From Actinomycetales bacterium (lineage in GTDB: Bacteria > Actinomycetota > Actinomycetes > Mycobacteriales > Micromonosporaceae), in the NCBI GenBank assembly GCA_002919305.1, contig PKFB01000019.1:1-47579 (forward strand): a stretch of 47,579 bases of DNA. Reading direction: 5' to 3'. This document shows positions 10,371 through 27,186 of the stretch, one piece after another; position 1 is the stretch's first letter, and each line of letters opens with the position of its first letter. Position numbers and translations under genes: made by a program. The notes beneath the pieces are model-generated. The model had not been told where the DNA came from. It saw nothing but the letters and a program-made list of their open reading frames with translations, and did not search any database.

Positions 10371-11249
10371 ATGACGGAAGCCTCCACAGTGGGACATCGG
10401 GCGGCTGTTCTCGGCCGCCCGGTCGCCCATTCCCTTTCTCCGGTCATCCACAACGCGGGGTACCAGGCGGCCGGGTTGGACGGCTGGATCTACACCCGGC
10501 ATGACTGTGGTGAGGAGGAGCTGGCGGGTTTCGTCGCCGGTTTGGGTCCGGAGTGGGCTGGTCTGTCGCTGACCATGCCGTTGAAGGAGGTCGCGCTCAC
10601 CGTCGCCGACTCCGTCAGCGATCTGGCTGTCGCATTGGGAGCGGCCAACACCCTGGTTTTGAAGCCTGACGGGATCCGCGCCGAGAACACCGACGCGCCC
10701 GGCATGGTGGCCGCCTTGGAGCGGGTCGGGGTCACGACCGTGGAGCATGTGGCGGTCCTTGGGGCTGGCGGCACCGCGCGGGCGGCCGTGGGTGCGGCCC
10801 AGGCGTTGAGTGCTCGGCAGGTGACGGTGTACGCGCGCCGCCCGGAAGCCATCGCCGAACTGGCCACTGTGGCCCAGCGGCTGGGGATGCCGTTGACTGG
10901 TGCGGAGTGGGAGCGGGTTCCTGAGGCGGTCGACGCCGATCTGGTGATATCCACCGTGCCGCGTGGCGTTGGGGACGTCTGGGCGGATCAGCCGCTGCGG
11001 TGGCGTACGGACCAGACCTTCTTCGATGTGCTCTATGACCCCTGGCCTACCCCTCTGGCCGAGGCGGCCGCCCGTGCCGGATGCCGGGTTGTCGGAGGTC
11101 TGGAGCTCCTGCTGGCTCAGGCGGTTGGACAGTTCGAACTGTTCACCGGGGTGACCGCCCCGGTGGCGGCGATGGAGGCTGCGTTGCGGGCCGCCGTTTC
11201 TGGAGCCGGAGACGACACTAAACGATCGAAGGTCGCCACACCCCAGTGA
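10371..11249 (+). CDS. aroE: Shikimate dehydrogenase
   Basis: About 292 aa. It reduces 3-dehydroshikimate to shikimate with NADPH in the aromatic amino acid pathway. Motifs seen are AVLGRPVAHSLSPVIHN (substrate binding), LTMPLKEVAL with the catalytic Lys, AANTLV, AENTDAPGMV, the glycine-rich VAVLGAGGTARAAV nucleotide loop, and GLELLLAQAVGQFELFTG. ATG 10371 (or GTG one codon earlier) lies 13 bp after mltG with GAGAGGG upstream. Its last 4 bases overlap the next gene (GTGA). Confidence 0.96.
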   Translation: MTEASTVGHRAAVLGRPVAHSLSPVIHNAGYQAAGLDGWIYTRHDCGEEELAGFVAGLGPEWAGLSLTMPLKEVALTVADSVSDLAVALGAANTLVLKPDGIRAENTDAPGMVAALERVGVTTVEHVAVLGAGGTARAAVGAAQALSARQVTVYARRPEAIAELATVAQRLGMPLTGAEWERVPEAVDADLVISTVPRGVGDVWADQPLRWRTDQTFFDVLYDPWPTPLAEAAARAGCRVVGGLELLLAQAVGQFELFTGVTAPVAAMEAALRAAVSGAGDDTKRSKVATPQ

Positions 11250-11923
11250 ACGGTCTGGTGGCGCTGGCCGCCGCGGTTGTGGGCCTGGCCGTGGGACCGG
11301 TGCTCGCTAAGGCCAGCGGGCGGATCGGCGCCCGGACCGCTGACGTGGGGCGAATCGTGAGGGTCACTGTGGTGACCACGCTGATCTTCACGGCGCTCGC
11401 CACTCGCCTGGCCGGGGATCCTCAAACCCGGTACGCGCTGCCGGCTTTCCTGGTGCTGGCCGGGGCCGGAGTGGTGCTAGCCGTGGTTGACCTGGACACG
11501 TCCCGCCTGCCTGACGCCATCACGATCCCCGCGTACCCCGTGCTGGCTGGGCTGCTGGTGACGGCGAGTGTGGCGGCCGGTGACGTGTCGACGCTGGTGC
11601 GTTCCGGCATCGGTGCGGCGATGTGTTTGACGCTGTACGCCGGGTTGTGCCTGGCTCCGGGGGAAGGCCTGGGGTTCGGGGATGTGAAGTTGGCCGGGCT
11701 GTTGGGGATGGCGTTGGGCTGGTTGTCCTGGTCCAGCCTGGTGACCGGTGTGGTGTTGGGGTTCGGGTACGGCGCGATGATGGGGTTGGTGTTGTTGGCG
11801 ACTGGCCGGGCCACTATCCATTCTCGGATGCCGTTCGGGCCGGCGATGCTGGCCGGTGCGTTCACGGGGGTGCTGGTGGGGGAGCGGCTCAGCGCGGCGT
11901 ACCTGGCGTGGGCACTGCCCTAA
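11246..11923 (+). CDS. A24-family prepilin-peptidase-like membrane protease
   Basis: A 225-aa polytopic membrane protein starting at GTG 11246, overlapping the aroE stop. It carries the two A24 aspartate motifs: VVDLDTSRLPDAI and the GxGD motif in GLGFGDVKLAGLLG. At this length it lacks the N-terminal methyltransferase domain of classical PilD/ComC. It would cleave leader peptides of type IV pilin-like or Tad/Flp prepilins at the cytoplasmic membrane. No pilin genes are nearby, so the substrate is unknown. Its place between aroE and aroC appears positional, not functional. Confidence 0.85.
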   Translation: MNGLVALAAAVVGLAVGPVLAKASGRIGARTADVGRIVRVTVVTTLIFTALATRLAGDPQTRYALPAFLVLAGAGVVLAVVDLDTSRLPDAITIPAYPVLAGLLVTASVAAGDVSTLVRSGIGAAMCLTLYAGLCLAPGEGLGFGDVKLAGLLGMALGWLSWSSLVTGVVLGFGYGAMMGLVLLATGRATIHSRMPFGPAMLAGAFTGVLVGERLSAAYLAWALP

Positions 11924-12264
11924 GGGCCCCAGCACGGGCTCGACAAGGCCTTCCACAAATACCCCGCACATAGTCCAAGGCCCTTGATAAGGCCCGGTTT
12001 CCAATGGCCTGGCCCGGCTTTCCCGGACAGGAACGACGGTTGAGGAAGGAGCGGAAAGCGAACCCGCTCCGTGGCTCCCGCGCCGGGAACGTGAGCCGCG
12101 GTGCGGATATGGTGGATATGACATTGATACGCGTCTTTTCTCTCGTCGATGCGGGATCGGTGATTTAGGGGGAGAAGGCGTCGGATCGCTGATCGGGAAT
12201 GGTGTACCGCCCGGTAGCCACCTCAGGACAGAGCGATCAGAAGCGGCGTGTCAGACTGAGCGTC
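11924..12264. other. Intergenic region between the A24 peptidase and aroC
   Basis: 341 bp without a supported gene. It probably carries the promoter of the aroCKBQ group. I see AT-richer sequence around 12108-12150 (GGATATG twice, TTGATACG) but no clean -35/-10 pair, so no promoter is called. Confidence 0.4.
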
Positions 12265-13443
12265 GTGTTGCGTTGGTTGACTGCGGGAGAATCACATGGC
12301 CCCGCGCTGGTGGCGATCCTGGAGGGCGTACCCGCCGGGGTGGAAGTCACCAGCGCCGACATTGCAAAAGAGTTGGCCCGCCGCCGCCTCGGCTACGGTC
12401 GCGGCGCCCGGATGACCTTCGAACAGGACGAGGTTGACATCATCGGCGGGATTCGCCACGGCCGGACCCTGGGCAGCCCGGTGGCGATACGCGTGGGCAA
12501 CACCGAATGGCCGAAGTGGCGGGCGGTGATGTCACCCGACCCGGTCGATCCGGCGGAGTTGGAGGGGCTGGCCCGCAACAAACCACTAACTCGTCCCCGG
12601 CCTGGACACGCCGACCTGGCGGGGATGCAGAAGTACGGCTACACCGACGCACGTCCGATCCTGGAACGCGCGAGCGCCCGGGAAACCGCCGCCCGGGTGG
12701 CGTTGGGAACGGTCGCTAAGGCCCTGCTGCGTCAGGCGCTCAACATCGAGATCGTCTCCCATGTGGTGGAGCTGGGGCCGGTGGCGATTAAGCCGGGGCT
12801 GGTGCCGACTCCGGCCGACGCTGAACGTATCGACGCTGACCCGCTGCGGTGCCTGGATCCTGAGGCGAGTGCCCGGATGGTGGCCGAGGTGGACGCCGCT
12901 AAGTCCGACGCGGACACCCTCGGCGGGATCGTGGAGGTGCTGGCCTACGGCGTACCCCCGGGGCTGGGGAGCCACGTGCAGTGGGACCGGCGGTTGGACG
13001 CCCGGATCGCCGCCGCGTTGATGTCGATTCAGGCGATCAAGGGTGTGGAGATCGGGGACGCCTTCACCCAGGCCCGGGTTCGGGGCTCGGTCGCCCACGA
13101 CGAGATCGTGCCGTCACCGGACGGGGTACGCCGGGTCACTGACCACGCCGGCGGGTTGGAAGGCGGCATGAGTATTGGCGAGCCGCTGCGGGTGCGGGCC
13201 GCCATGAAGCCGATCTCCTCCCTGACCCGGCCACTGTCCACTGTGGATGTCTCCAACGGAGAGCCGGCTAAGGCGATCGCGCAGCGCTCCGACGTGTGCG
13301 CCGTGCCCGCCGCAGCGGTGGTAGCCGAGACCATGATGGCCTTGGTGCTCGCCGAGGCCGCGCTGGAGAAGTTCGGCGGCGACAGCGTGGAGGAGGTACG
13401 TCGCAACGCCGCCGCGTACCGGGCCAATCTGGTGATCACATGA
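12265..13443 (+). CDS. aroC: Chorismate synthase
   Basis: About 392 aa. It converts EPSP to chorismate using reduced FMN. The start is GTG 12265, giving [16 protein letters not shown], the standard N-terminus. Upstream in-frame codons would add 22 unrelated residues. Family signatures include [66 protein letters not shown] and [16 protein letters not shown]. The end overlaps aroK by 4 bp (ATGA). Confidence 0.97.
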   Translation: MLRWLTAGESHGPALVAILEGVPAGVEVTSADIAKELARRRLGYGRGARMTFEQDEVDIIGGIRHGRTLGSPVAIRVGNTEWPKWRAVMSPDPVDPAELEGLARNKPLTRPRPGHADLAGMQKYGYTDARPILERASARETAARVALGTVAKALLRQALNIEIVSHVVELGPVAIKPGLVPTPADAERIDADPLRCLDPEASARMVAEVDAAKSDADTLGGIVEVLAYGVPPGLGSHVQWDRRLDARIAAALMSIQAIKGVEIGDAFTQARVRGSVAHDEIVPSPDGVRRVTDHAGGLEGGMSIGEPLRVRAAMKPISSLTRPLSTVDVSNGEPAKAIAQRSDVCAVPAAAVVAETMMALVLAEAALEKFGGDSVEEVRRNAAAYRANLVIT

Positions 13444-13976
13444 GTGAATCCGACCGTTCTAAGGCCACAAAGCCGGTATGTGTGTTGGTCGGTCCGCCCG
13501 GCGCCGGGAAGACCACAGTCGGAGGACTGGTCGCGGTTCAGTTAGGTGTTGACTTCGCCGACACAGACAGCCTCATCGAGGCGCGGGCAGGTAAACCGAT
13601 TCCGGAGATCTTCGTCGATGACGGTGAGGATCACTTCCGCGCCTTGGAACGGGAGGCCGTGGCCGAGGCGCTGGCTACCCACTCTGGGGTGCTGGCGTTG
13701 GGAGGCGGCGCGGTCATGGCGGAGGCGACCCGTGCCCTGCTGCGGGAGCACCGGGTGATCTACCTGTCAGTCGGGCTCTCCGACGCCGTTTCGCGAGTCG
13801 GGCTGGGGGTGGGACGCCCGCTGCTGGCGGTCAACCCCCGCGCCACCTTGCGGTACCTGTTGGAGGCGCGTCGACCGCTGTATGAGGAGGTCGCTACCGC
13901 TGTGGTCCCCACCGATGGCCAGAGCCCGGAGAAGGTCGCCGAGGCCGTGGTGGCCCTCCTGAAACAACCACAGTGA
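13440..13976 (+). CDS. aroK: Shikimate kinase
   Basis: A 178-aa P-loop kinase that phosphorylates shikimate at the 3-OH. Motifs are Walker [10 protein letters not shown] near residue 18, [19 protein letters not shown] (shikimate-binding DxD region), [12 protein letters not shown] with the conserved Arg, LALGGGAVM, and the lid region VGRPLL. ATG 13440 overlaps the aroC stop, so the two are translationally coupled. Confidence 0.96.
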   Translation: MSESDRSKATKPVCVLVGPPGAGKTTVGGLVAVQLGVDFADTDSLIEARAGKPIPEIFVDDGEDHFRALEREAVAEALATHSGVLALGGGAVMAEATRALLREHRVIYLSVGLSDAVSRVGLGVGRPLLAVNPRATLRYLLEARRPLYEEVATAVVPTDGQSPEKVAEAVVALLKQPQ

Positions 13977-14162
13977 CCGGTCCGTCATGGCGTGGTCACG
14001 GTGGAGGCATGACAAGGGCGGATGCGTGGTTTTCGTAGGCTTCCGGGGCAGAAGGCCGGCGGTGGTACGCAGCGGCGCGGGCGCGGCCGGAACGGAGGCC
14101 ATCACCGAGCAGTCGCGGCCGATGACGCAGGTGCCCGACAGGCCCGCGGGAGGAGCTCGAGC

Positions 14163-15869
<1,707 letters not shown>

Positions 15870-15999
15870 AATTCCCCGAGCTTTCGGTGACGGTCATCGA
15901 CAGGCCTTGTACAGAGCCCATCCTTGGCCGGCGATAGGACGAGGCTCTGGATAGCGCCACACACCACAACGAACACTCGAAGAGAGACACACGAAAGCA

Positions 16000-16557
16000 A
16001 TGGCGACTACGAACGATCTCAAGAATGGCCTGGTGCTCAACCTCGACGGCGAGCTTTGGACGGTGGTGGAGTTCCAGCACGTCAAGCCGGGCAAGGGGGG
16101 CGCGTTCGTCCGCACCACACTCAAGCACGTGCTCTCGGGCAAAGTAGTCGACAAGACCTTCAACGCCGGCGTTAAGGTCGAGACCGCCACCGTCGACAAG
16201 CGGCCTATGCAGTACCTGTACGCCGACGGTGAGGACTACATCTTCATGGACCTGGAGACCTACGACCAGGTCCACATCCCGAGCGCGACCGTGGGGGACG
16301 CGGCCAAGTACCTGCTGCCCGAGGCTGAGGTGACGGTGGGCTTCCACGAGTCCACCCCGCTGTATGTGGAGCTTCCCACCAGCGTGGTCCTGGAGGTGAC
16401 CTACACCGAGCCAGGACTGCAGGGTGACCGGTCCACCGGCGGCACCAAGCCCGCTACGGTGGAGACCGGTGCCACGGTCGCGGTGCCGCTGTTCGTCAAC
16501 ACCGGCGACCGCATCAAGGTGGACACTCGCGACGGTCGTTACCTTGGTCGAGCGTGA
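16000..16557 (+). CDS. efp: Elongation factor P
   Basis: A 185-aa three-domain factor that rescues ribosomes stalled at polyproline. It starts at ATG 16000 ([19 protein letters not shown]). The domain I loop [13 protein letters not shown] has the tip lysine. The end motif [17 protein letters not shown] is the conserved domain III signature. It lies 130 bp after aroQ and is followed directly by nusB, a common order. Confidence 0.97.
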   Translation: MATTNDLKNGLVLNLDGELWTVVEFQHVKPGKGGAFVRTTLKHVLSGKVVDKTFNAGVKVETATVDKRPMQYLYADGEDYIFMDLETYDQVHIPSATVGDAAKYLLPEAEVTVGFHESTPLYVELPTSVVLEVTYTEPGLQGDRSTGGTKPATVETGATVAVPLFVNTGDRIKVDTRDGRYLGRA

Positions 16558-16610
16558 GTCGGCGACAGGCAGGGTCCGCCGGCGGGTCTCGTCCGGCGGG
16601 CCGATCAGGT

Positions 16611-17024
16611 ATGACAGCGCGTCGGAGGGCGCGGCAGCGTGCTCTCGATGTGCTCTATGAAGCTGATCTGCGTAATCAGGACATCCTGGAGGTCCTTCGC
16701 AATCGGATCGCCCGTGGTGACGCCCCCACCTCTCCCTACACCATCCAGTTAGTGGAGGGAGTGGCCGCTCATGTCACGCGGATCGACGAGTTAATCAGTC
16801 GGTACGCCGAAGGGTGGACGTTAGAGCGAATGCCGCCCGTAGACCGCAACCTCGCCCGGATCGGGGTTTTTGAGCTGCTTTGGCAGGACGACATCGATCC
16901 ACCCGTGGCGATCACCGAGGCCGTTGAACTGGCCCGGACCTTGTCGACGGAGGACTCTCCACGTTTCCTCAACGGGGTGCTCGGCAGGATCGCCGATAGC
17001 GTCCCGCCGCAGAAAACCACGTAA
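16611..17024 (+). CDS. nusB: Transcription antitermination protein NusB
   Basis: About 137 aa. It is an RNA-binding factor of the rRNA antitermination complex with NusE (S10). It begins TARRRARQRALDVLYEADLR and ends with VAITEAVELARTLSTEDSPR and NGVLGRIA, the usual NusB pattern. I favour ATG 16611 because homologues start at this motif. GTG 16554, in frame and overlapping the efp stop (GTGA), would add 19 residues and is also possible. Confidence 0.93.
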   Translation: MTARRRARQRALDVLYEADLRNQDILEVLRNRIARGDAPTSPYTIQLVEGVAAHVTRIDELISRYAEGWTLERMPPVDRNLARIGVFELLWQDDIDPPVAITEAVELARTLSTEDSPRFLNGVLGRIADSVPPQKTT

Positions 17025-17057
17025 AAAAGATCCCCCCGCCGGTCGCTGCGGTGGGGG
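17023..17057 (-). terminator. Hairpin with U-run oriented for minus-strand transcription (end of bldD transcript)
   Basis: CCCCCGCC (17033-17040) pairs with GGTGGGGG (17050-17057), 8 bp with one G-T. On the minus strand the hairpin is followed by GATCTTTTTT, a proper intrinsic terminator for transcription from bldD. The tract overlaps the nusB stop region. On the + strand it has only a weak T run. Confidence 0.65.
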
Positions 17058-17200
17058 TTCGGTCCGCGGTGGATGACGGTATCTGCGCCGTTGATCCCCG
17101 CGGCCGATTGGATCGATCGTGGCCGCGTCGGCGTTCCGGTGTGAAGACACCGGACCCGTAAGCGGCCATTTTTGTCAGAGACGAGGGGTGCGTCCTGGAA

Positions 17201-17244
17201 GGCCATGAACGGGGCAGGAAAGCCTTCCTGCCCCGTTCATGGCC
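17201..17244. terminator. Perfect 20-bp inverted repeat between convergent nusB and bldD
   Basis: Arm 17201-17220 (GGCCATGAACGGGGCAGGAA) is the exact reverse complement of 17225-17244, with a 4-nt loop AGCC. It lies between the ends of two convergent genes and most likely acts as a bidirectional terminator or transcript-end stabiliser. It has no long T run on either side. Confidence 0.7.
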
Positions 17245-17317
17245 GTGGTGTAGCTTGATCCGGCCGCTGGGACACACGGCCGGATCCGCTAGGACCCGGG
17301 CGTCTGCGTGCAGGTGG

Positions 17318-17803
17318 TCACGAGAACAAGGACCGCGGGTCGGAGACCAGCACACCAAACTCTGTGAGCTGCTCGACCAGGCCAGAAGGCGACGTGTCGT
17401 ACACGATCGCGAGCGCCCGCAGGTCGTCCGCACGGATTGACAGAACCCGGCCGTTGTAGTCGCCACGCTGCTGCTGAATCGCGCGAGCGTAGCGCGCTAT
17501 CGGCGCCAGTTCGTCGGCGGTGTGTTCGTACAGACGCTCCAGATCGAGAACGATCTTGCTGGCCTGCTCGTGCCGGATCCCGCCGCCTTCAGGCAGCAGC
17601 TCGGCCACCGGCACCCGGTAGAAGTCGGCTAGCTCCGCCAGCCGGGCCACGGTGACCGCGCGGTCTCCCCGTTCGTACGAGCCGACCACGACGGCCTTCC
17701 AGCGACCACCGGACTTCTCCTCCACACCCTGGAGGGACAGCCCTTGCTGCTGCCGGATGGCACGCAGTCGGGCACCCAGGGCTTTCGCGTACTCAGAGGG
17801 CAT
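17318..17803 (-). CDS. bldD: Developmental regulator BldD, c-di-GMP-responsive XRE-family repressor
   Basis: About 161 aa. BldD represses sporulation genes during growth when dimerised by tetrameric c-di-GMP. The N-terminal HTH is present (ALGARLRAIRQQQGLSLQGV; WKAVVVGSYERGDRAVTV). The C-terminal domain carries the known signature RGD-X8-RxxD as RGDYNGRVLSIRADD. Start ATG 17803 has GGGAG 8 nt upstream; GTG 17821 would add six residues. It is convergent with nusB and divergent from the pyr operon. High identity to the S. coelicolor protein is evident across the HTH. Confidence 0.96.
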   Translation of the reverse strand: MPSEYAKALGARLRAIRQQQGLSLQGVEEKSGGRWKAVVVGSYERGDRAVTVARLAELADFYRVPVAELLPEGGGIRHEQASKIVLDLERLYEHTADELAPIARYARAIQQQRGDYNGRVLSIRADDLRALAIVYDTSPSGLVEQLTEFGVLVSDPRSLFS

Positions 17804-19761
<1,958 letters not shown>

Positions 19762-19765
<4 letters not shown>

Positions 19766-21054
19766 CGAGCACCTGGCTGATCCGAGGCGCCCGTATGCCC
19801 GGGGGCGGCCCCACCGACATCCTGATCCGGGACGGCGTCACCGTCGAGGTGGGCACGGTGCTCGACAGCCGTGGCGCCACCGTGATCGACGCCGACGGTC
19901 TGATCGTGCTGCCGGGTCTGGTGGACCTGCACACCCATCTGCGTGAACCGGGTCGGGAAGACGCCGAAACGGTGGAGACCGGATCCCGGGCCGCCGCACT
20001 CGGCGGCTACACCGCGGTATGCGCCATGGCCAACACCGACCCGGTCGCCGACACCGCTGGTGTGGTGGAGCAGGTGTGGCGACTGGGCCGCGACGCCGGA
20101 CTGGTGGATGTGCAGCCGATCGGCGCGGTCACCGTCGGACTGCGCGGTGAACAGCTGGCCGAGCTGGGTGCGATGGCCACCTCCGCGGCCCGGGTACGGA
20201 TCTTCTCCGACGATGGTCACTGCGTGGCCGACCCGCGGCTGATGCGCCGCGCCTTGGAGTACGTGAAGGCGTTCGACGGGGTCATCGCCCAGCACGCCGA
20301 AGAGCCCCGCCTGACGGTGGGCGCGCAGATGCACGAAGGAGAGGTGTCGGCGCGCCTTGGCCTGACCGGCTGGCCGGCGGTGGCCGAGGAGGCGATCATC
20401 GCCCGGGACGTCCTGCTGGCCGGACACGTCGACAGCCGGCTGCACATTTGCCACGTCTCCACCGCCGGCAGCGTGGAGATCCTGCGGTGGGCCAAGAGCA
20501 AGGGGTGGCGGGTCACCGCCGAGGTCACCCCCCACCACCTGCTGCTCACCGAGGAGTACGTCACCGGCTACGACCCGGTGTTCAAAGTCAACCCGCCGCT
20601 GCGGACCGCCGCGGACGTCGCCGCGCTGCGCCAGGCCCTGGCTGAGGGCGTCATCGACGTGGTCGCCACCGACCACGCCCCCCACGCCGTGGAGGACAAG
20701 GAGTGCGAGTGGGCGTACGCCCGGCCGGGCATGCTCGGGCTGCAGACGGCGCTGTCGGTGGTGGTGAAGACCATGGTGGAGCCGGGTTTGCTGGACTGGG
20801 ACGGGGTGGCGGACCGGATGTCCCGGATCCCGGCCCGGATCGCCGGTCTCACCGACCACGGACATGACCCCGCTCCGGGCGTACCGGCGAATCTGACCTT
20901 GGTGGATCCGACGGCGCGGGTCCGTGTCGACCCTTCGCAGCTCGCCAGCCTGTCCCGAAACACCCCGTACGCGGGAATGGATCTGCCCTGTCAGGTGGTG
21001 GCCACGTTCCTGCGGGGAGAACCGACGGTGCTTGACGGGAAGGCGGTGCGGTGA
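19762..21054 (+). CDS. pyrC: Dihydroorotase
   Basis: 430 aa, a class I zinc amidohydrolase that closes carbamoyl aspartate to dihydroorotate. It shows the HxH metal motif [11 protein letters not shown], the [10 protein letters not shown] region, [27 protein letters not shown] and [17 protein letters not shown] 19762 overlaps the pyrB stop (GTGA). It is directly coupled to pyrB and carA. Confidence 0.97.
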
Positions 21055-22165
21055 TGGCACGGGGTGAGGCTCTGCTGGTTTTGGAGGACGGGTACACCCT
21101 GCGGGGACGGTCGTACGGGGCGATCGGAACCACGGTGGGGGAAGCGGTGTTCACCACCGGTATGACCGGCTACCAAGAGACCCTGACCGACCCCTCGTAC
21201 CACCGGCAGGTGGTGGTCGCCACCGCCCCGCATATCGGCAACACCGGGGTCAATGATGAGGACGACGAGTCCGACCGGATCTGGGTGGCCGGGTATGTGG
21301 TCCGGGATCCGGCCCGGATCGCCTCGAACTGGCGCGCCACCGGGGATCTGGAGGAGCGGCTGGTCGCTGAGAAGATCGTCGGCATCTGCGAGGTGGACAC
21401 CCGGGCGTTGACCCGGCATCTGCGGGAGCGCGGGGCGATGCGGGTGGGGATCTCCAGCGAGGGGATCGACCCCACGACCTTGCTGAACCGGGTGCTGGCC
21501 AGCCCACTGATGGTGGGCGCCAACCTGTCGGCCGAGGTGACGACGCCTCAGCCGTATGTGGTGCCGGCCGAGGGAGAGCATCGCTTCACGATCGCGGCGC
21601 TGGATCTGGGGGTTAAGCGCAACACGCCCCGCCGTCTGGCGGCTCGTGGGGTTCAGACCCACGTGCTGCCGGCCAACGCCACGATCGACGATGTCGTGGC
21701 CACCGGCGCCGACGCGCTGTTTTTGTCCAACGGGCCGGGAGATCCGGCCACAGCGGACGGTCCGGTGGCGCTGACCCGTGAGGCGCTGCAGCGCAGGATC
21801 CCGGTGTTCGGTATCTGCTTTGGACAGCAGATCCTCGGACGCGCCCTGGGGTTTGGAACCTACAAGCTCCTTTATGGACACCGGGGGATCAACCAACCGG
21901 TCCTCGACCGAGCCACCGGTCGTGTCGAGGTGACTGCCCACAATCACGGGTTCGCAGTGGACGCTCCACGTGAGACGGTCACCGAGACCGAGTTCGGCGC
22001 GGTCGAAGTCAGTCACATATGCCTCAACGACGGCGTGGTCGAGGGGCTGCGTTGCCGGGATGTTCCGGCTTTCAGCGTCCAATATCACCCCGAGGCGGCG
22101 GCCGGCCCGCACGATGCGGACTACCTGTTCGACCGTCTCGTCACACTGATCGAAGGAGCCCGCTG

Positions 22166-22166
<1 letters not shown>
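21054..22166 (+). CDS. carA: Carbamoyl-phosphate synthase small (glutamine amidotransferase) subunit
   Basis: About 370 aa. It hydrolyses glutamine and channels ammonia to CarB. The class I amidotransferase triad is visible: the nucleophile Cys in [17 protein letters not shown], and His/Glu in [15 protein letters not shown]. The N-terminal domain begins [20 protein letters not shown] 21054 overlaps the pyrC stop by 1 nt; GTG 21051 is also possible. It is followed by carB with a TGATG overlap. Confidence 0.97.
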
Positions 22167-25500
<3,334 letters not shown>

Positions 25501-25504
<4 letters not shown>

Positions 25505-26349
25505 CTGTGGGCGAAAAAACGTTCGGAGCGCGTCTTGTAGCCGCCGTGGAGGCCAGAGGGCCCTTGTGTGTGGGAATTGATCCTCACGGGGCCCTCCTGG
25601 CCCGCTGGGGGCTTTCTGAGGACCCCGCCGGGCTGGAGCGGTTCGCGCGGACGGTGGTCGACGCGCTCGGGGAACAGGTGGCGGTGCTCAAACCCCAGAT
25701 CGCGTTCTTCGAACGGTTCGGCTCACGCGGGCTGGCGGTCTTAGAGACGGTGATCACACAGGCGCGGCAGGCCGGCGCCCTGGTACTGCTGGACGCCAAG
25801 CGGGGCGACATCGGCTCCACGGTGCGGGCGTACGCCCAGGCCTACCTGGAGCCGACCAGCCCGCTGTCGGTGGATGCGGTGACGGCCAGCCCGTATCTGG
25901 GGCTGGGGGCGCTGCGGCCTCTGCTGGAGGCCGCTGAAGCGCATCAGCGGGGAGTTTTCGTGCTGGCGTTGACCTCCAATCCGGAGGGACGCCAGGTCCA
26001 GCACGCGGTCGGCCCTGATGGGCGGACCGTCGCCCAGACCATCCTGGACGAGGTCGCGGCGCTCAACGCAGGCGCCACCCCCCTGGGGTCGATCGGGGTG
26101 GTGGTCGGCGCGACCGTGGGTGAGACCGGGCATGACCTGTCTGCGGTGAACGGTCCTTTTCTGGCCCCCGGTCTGGGGGCTCAGGGAGCCACCCCCGCTG
26201 ACCTGCGGACCGTGTTCGGCCCGGTCAGACGAGCGGTGTTGCCCTCGGTCTCCCGGGAGGTGCTGGAGCAAGGCCCTCGTGTGACCGCCCTGCGGGACGC
26301 CGCCGCGCGGCTGATCGACGTTTGCCGCCAGGTGCTGCTGGAGTCTTGA
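25501..26349 (+). CDS. pyrF: Orotidine 5'-phosphate decarboxylase (type 2)
   Basis: 282 aa. It makes UMP from OMP. The longer type 2 form, common in actinobacteria, is shown by [16 protein letters not shown] at the N-terminus and the catalytic [17 protein letters not shown] near residue 97. GTG 25501 overlaps the carB stop (GTGACTG) behind a GGGAGGA site. It is the last gene of the operon. pyrD and pyrE are not in this window and must be elsewhere. Confidence 0.96.
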
Positions 26350-26444
26350 TCGTAGGAGCAGGGTCGGTTCCGGGTGACATCGGGGATACGTGCCGCCCTG
26401 GGGCCGACCTGCTTCCGAAGTACTTCTCGAGCGGTTTACCCCTA

Positions 26445-26492
26445 CCGACTCATCGGTGGCTAAGTCCTCCATTAAAGGAGTCGAGTCGGTTT
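26445..26492 (+). terminator. Candidate intrinsic terminator of the pyr operon
   Basis: CCGACTC (26445-26451) pairs with GAGTCGG (26483-26489), followed by TTT. An inner CTCC/GGAG pair (around 26467-26480) encloses ATTAAA. It lies about 95 bp after the pyrF stop. The short T run keeps confidence moderate. Confidence 0.45.
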
Positions 26493-26719
26493 CATGACAG
26501 TTGTGGTCGTATTGTGGGGAAACCTTTTTAAGGCGTCGTCCATCACTTGCTCTTGCGAAGCCCTGACCTGCTCAGGTAACAAGTTGTGAACAACGCTTAC
26601 CGCCGGGTAGCCCGGTTGGGAGCCTCACGGAATCTGGCAAAAAGGATGTAGATCATGCATCCTACCCGTCGGGCCGGTGAGGTGACCGACCGGATAGGTC
26701 CGGCACGCCGACCCCGACG
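26493..26719. other. Intergenic DNA with three successive small hairpins upstream of mihF
   Basis: No gene is supported. Hairpins seen are GGTAA..GTTGT-GA-ACAAC..TTACC (26575-26601), CCGGG-TAG-CCCGG (26603-26615) and AGGATG..CATCCT (26643-26663). They could be a structured RNA or binding sites; none matches a riboswitch class I know. Confidence 0.35.
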
Positions 26720-26749
26720 TTGCCTGATGCCCCCTTAGCCGGCTAGTTT
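26720..26749 (+). promoter_or_regulatory. Candidate promoter of mihF
   Basis: TTGCCT (26720-26725), an 18-nt spacer and TAGTTT (26744-26749) form a plausible vegetative-sigma promoter. It would start a transcript about 40 nt before the GTG of mihF. Confidence 0.5.
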
Positions 26750-26794
26750 TCCCGGCGCTGGAATCGCATGGCCTCTCACCACAAGGAGACCTTC

Positions 26795-27118
26795 GTGCCG
26801 CTCCCGTCGCTCAGCCCTGAGCAGCGCGCCGCCGCGTTGGAGAAGGCGGCCGCTGCCCGAAAGGCCCGCGCCGAGCTCAAAGAGAAGCTCAAGCAGGGCG
26901 ACACCACGCTCGCCGAGGTGCTCACCCGAGCCGAGTCCGATGAGGTGATCGGCAAGCTCAAGGTGTCCTCCGTCCTGGAGGCACTGCCGGGCATCGGCAA
27001 GGTGCGTGCCGCTCAGATCATGGAGCGGCTGCGGATCGCCGAAAGCCGTCGTCTGCGCGGTCTCGGTGAGCATCAGCGCCGCGCCCTGCTTGCCGAATTC
27101 GGCGGCGCTGGCAGCTGA
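26795..27118 (+). CDS. mihF: Actinobacterial integration host factor (mIHF/sIHF)
   Basis: About 107 aa. It is a nucleoid-associated protein that binds and bends DNA without sequence specificity and affects development and secondary metabolism in streptomycetes. The sequence PLPSLSPEQRAAALEKAAA, SDEVIGKLKVSSVLEALPG, IGKVRAAQIMERL and ESRRLRGLGEHQ covers the family from end to end, including the helix-two-turn-helix. GTG 26795 has AAGGAG 8 nt ahead and matches the homologues' N-terminus. ATG 26768 would add nine residues and lacks a ribosome binding site. It lies upstream of gmk as in other actinobacteria. Confidence 0.95.
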   Translation: MPLPSLSPEQRAAALEKAAAARKARAELKEKLKQGDTTLAEVLTRAESDEVIGKLKVSSVLEALPGIGKVRAAQIMERLRIAESRRLRGLGEHQRRALLAEFGGAGS

Positions 27119-27186
27119 TCCGATCCAGCCGGTGTCCTGCTGAGGCACCAACGGTGTGCTCCGTGCCGCTGTGTGTCCTTCGTCAC

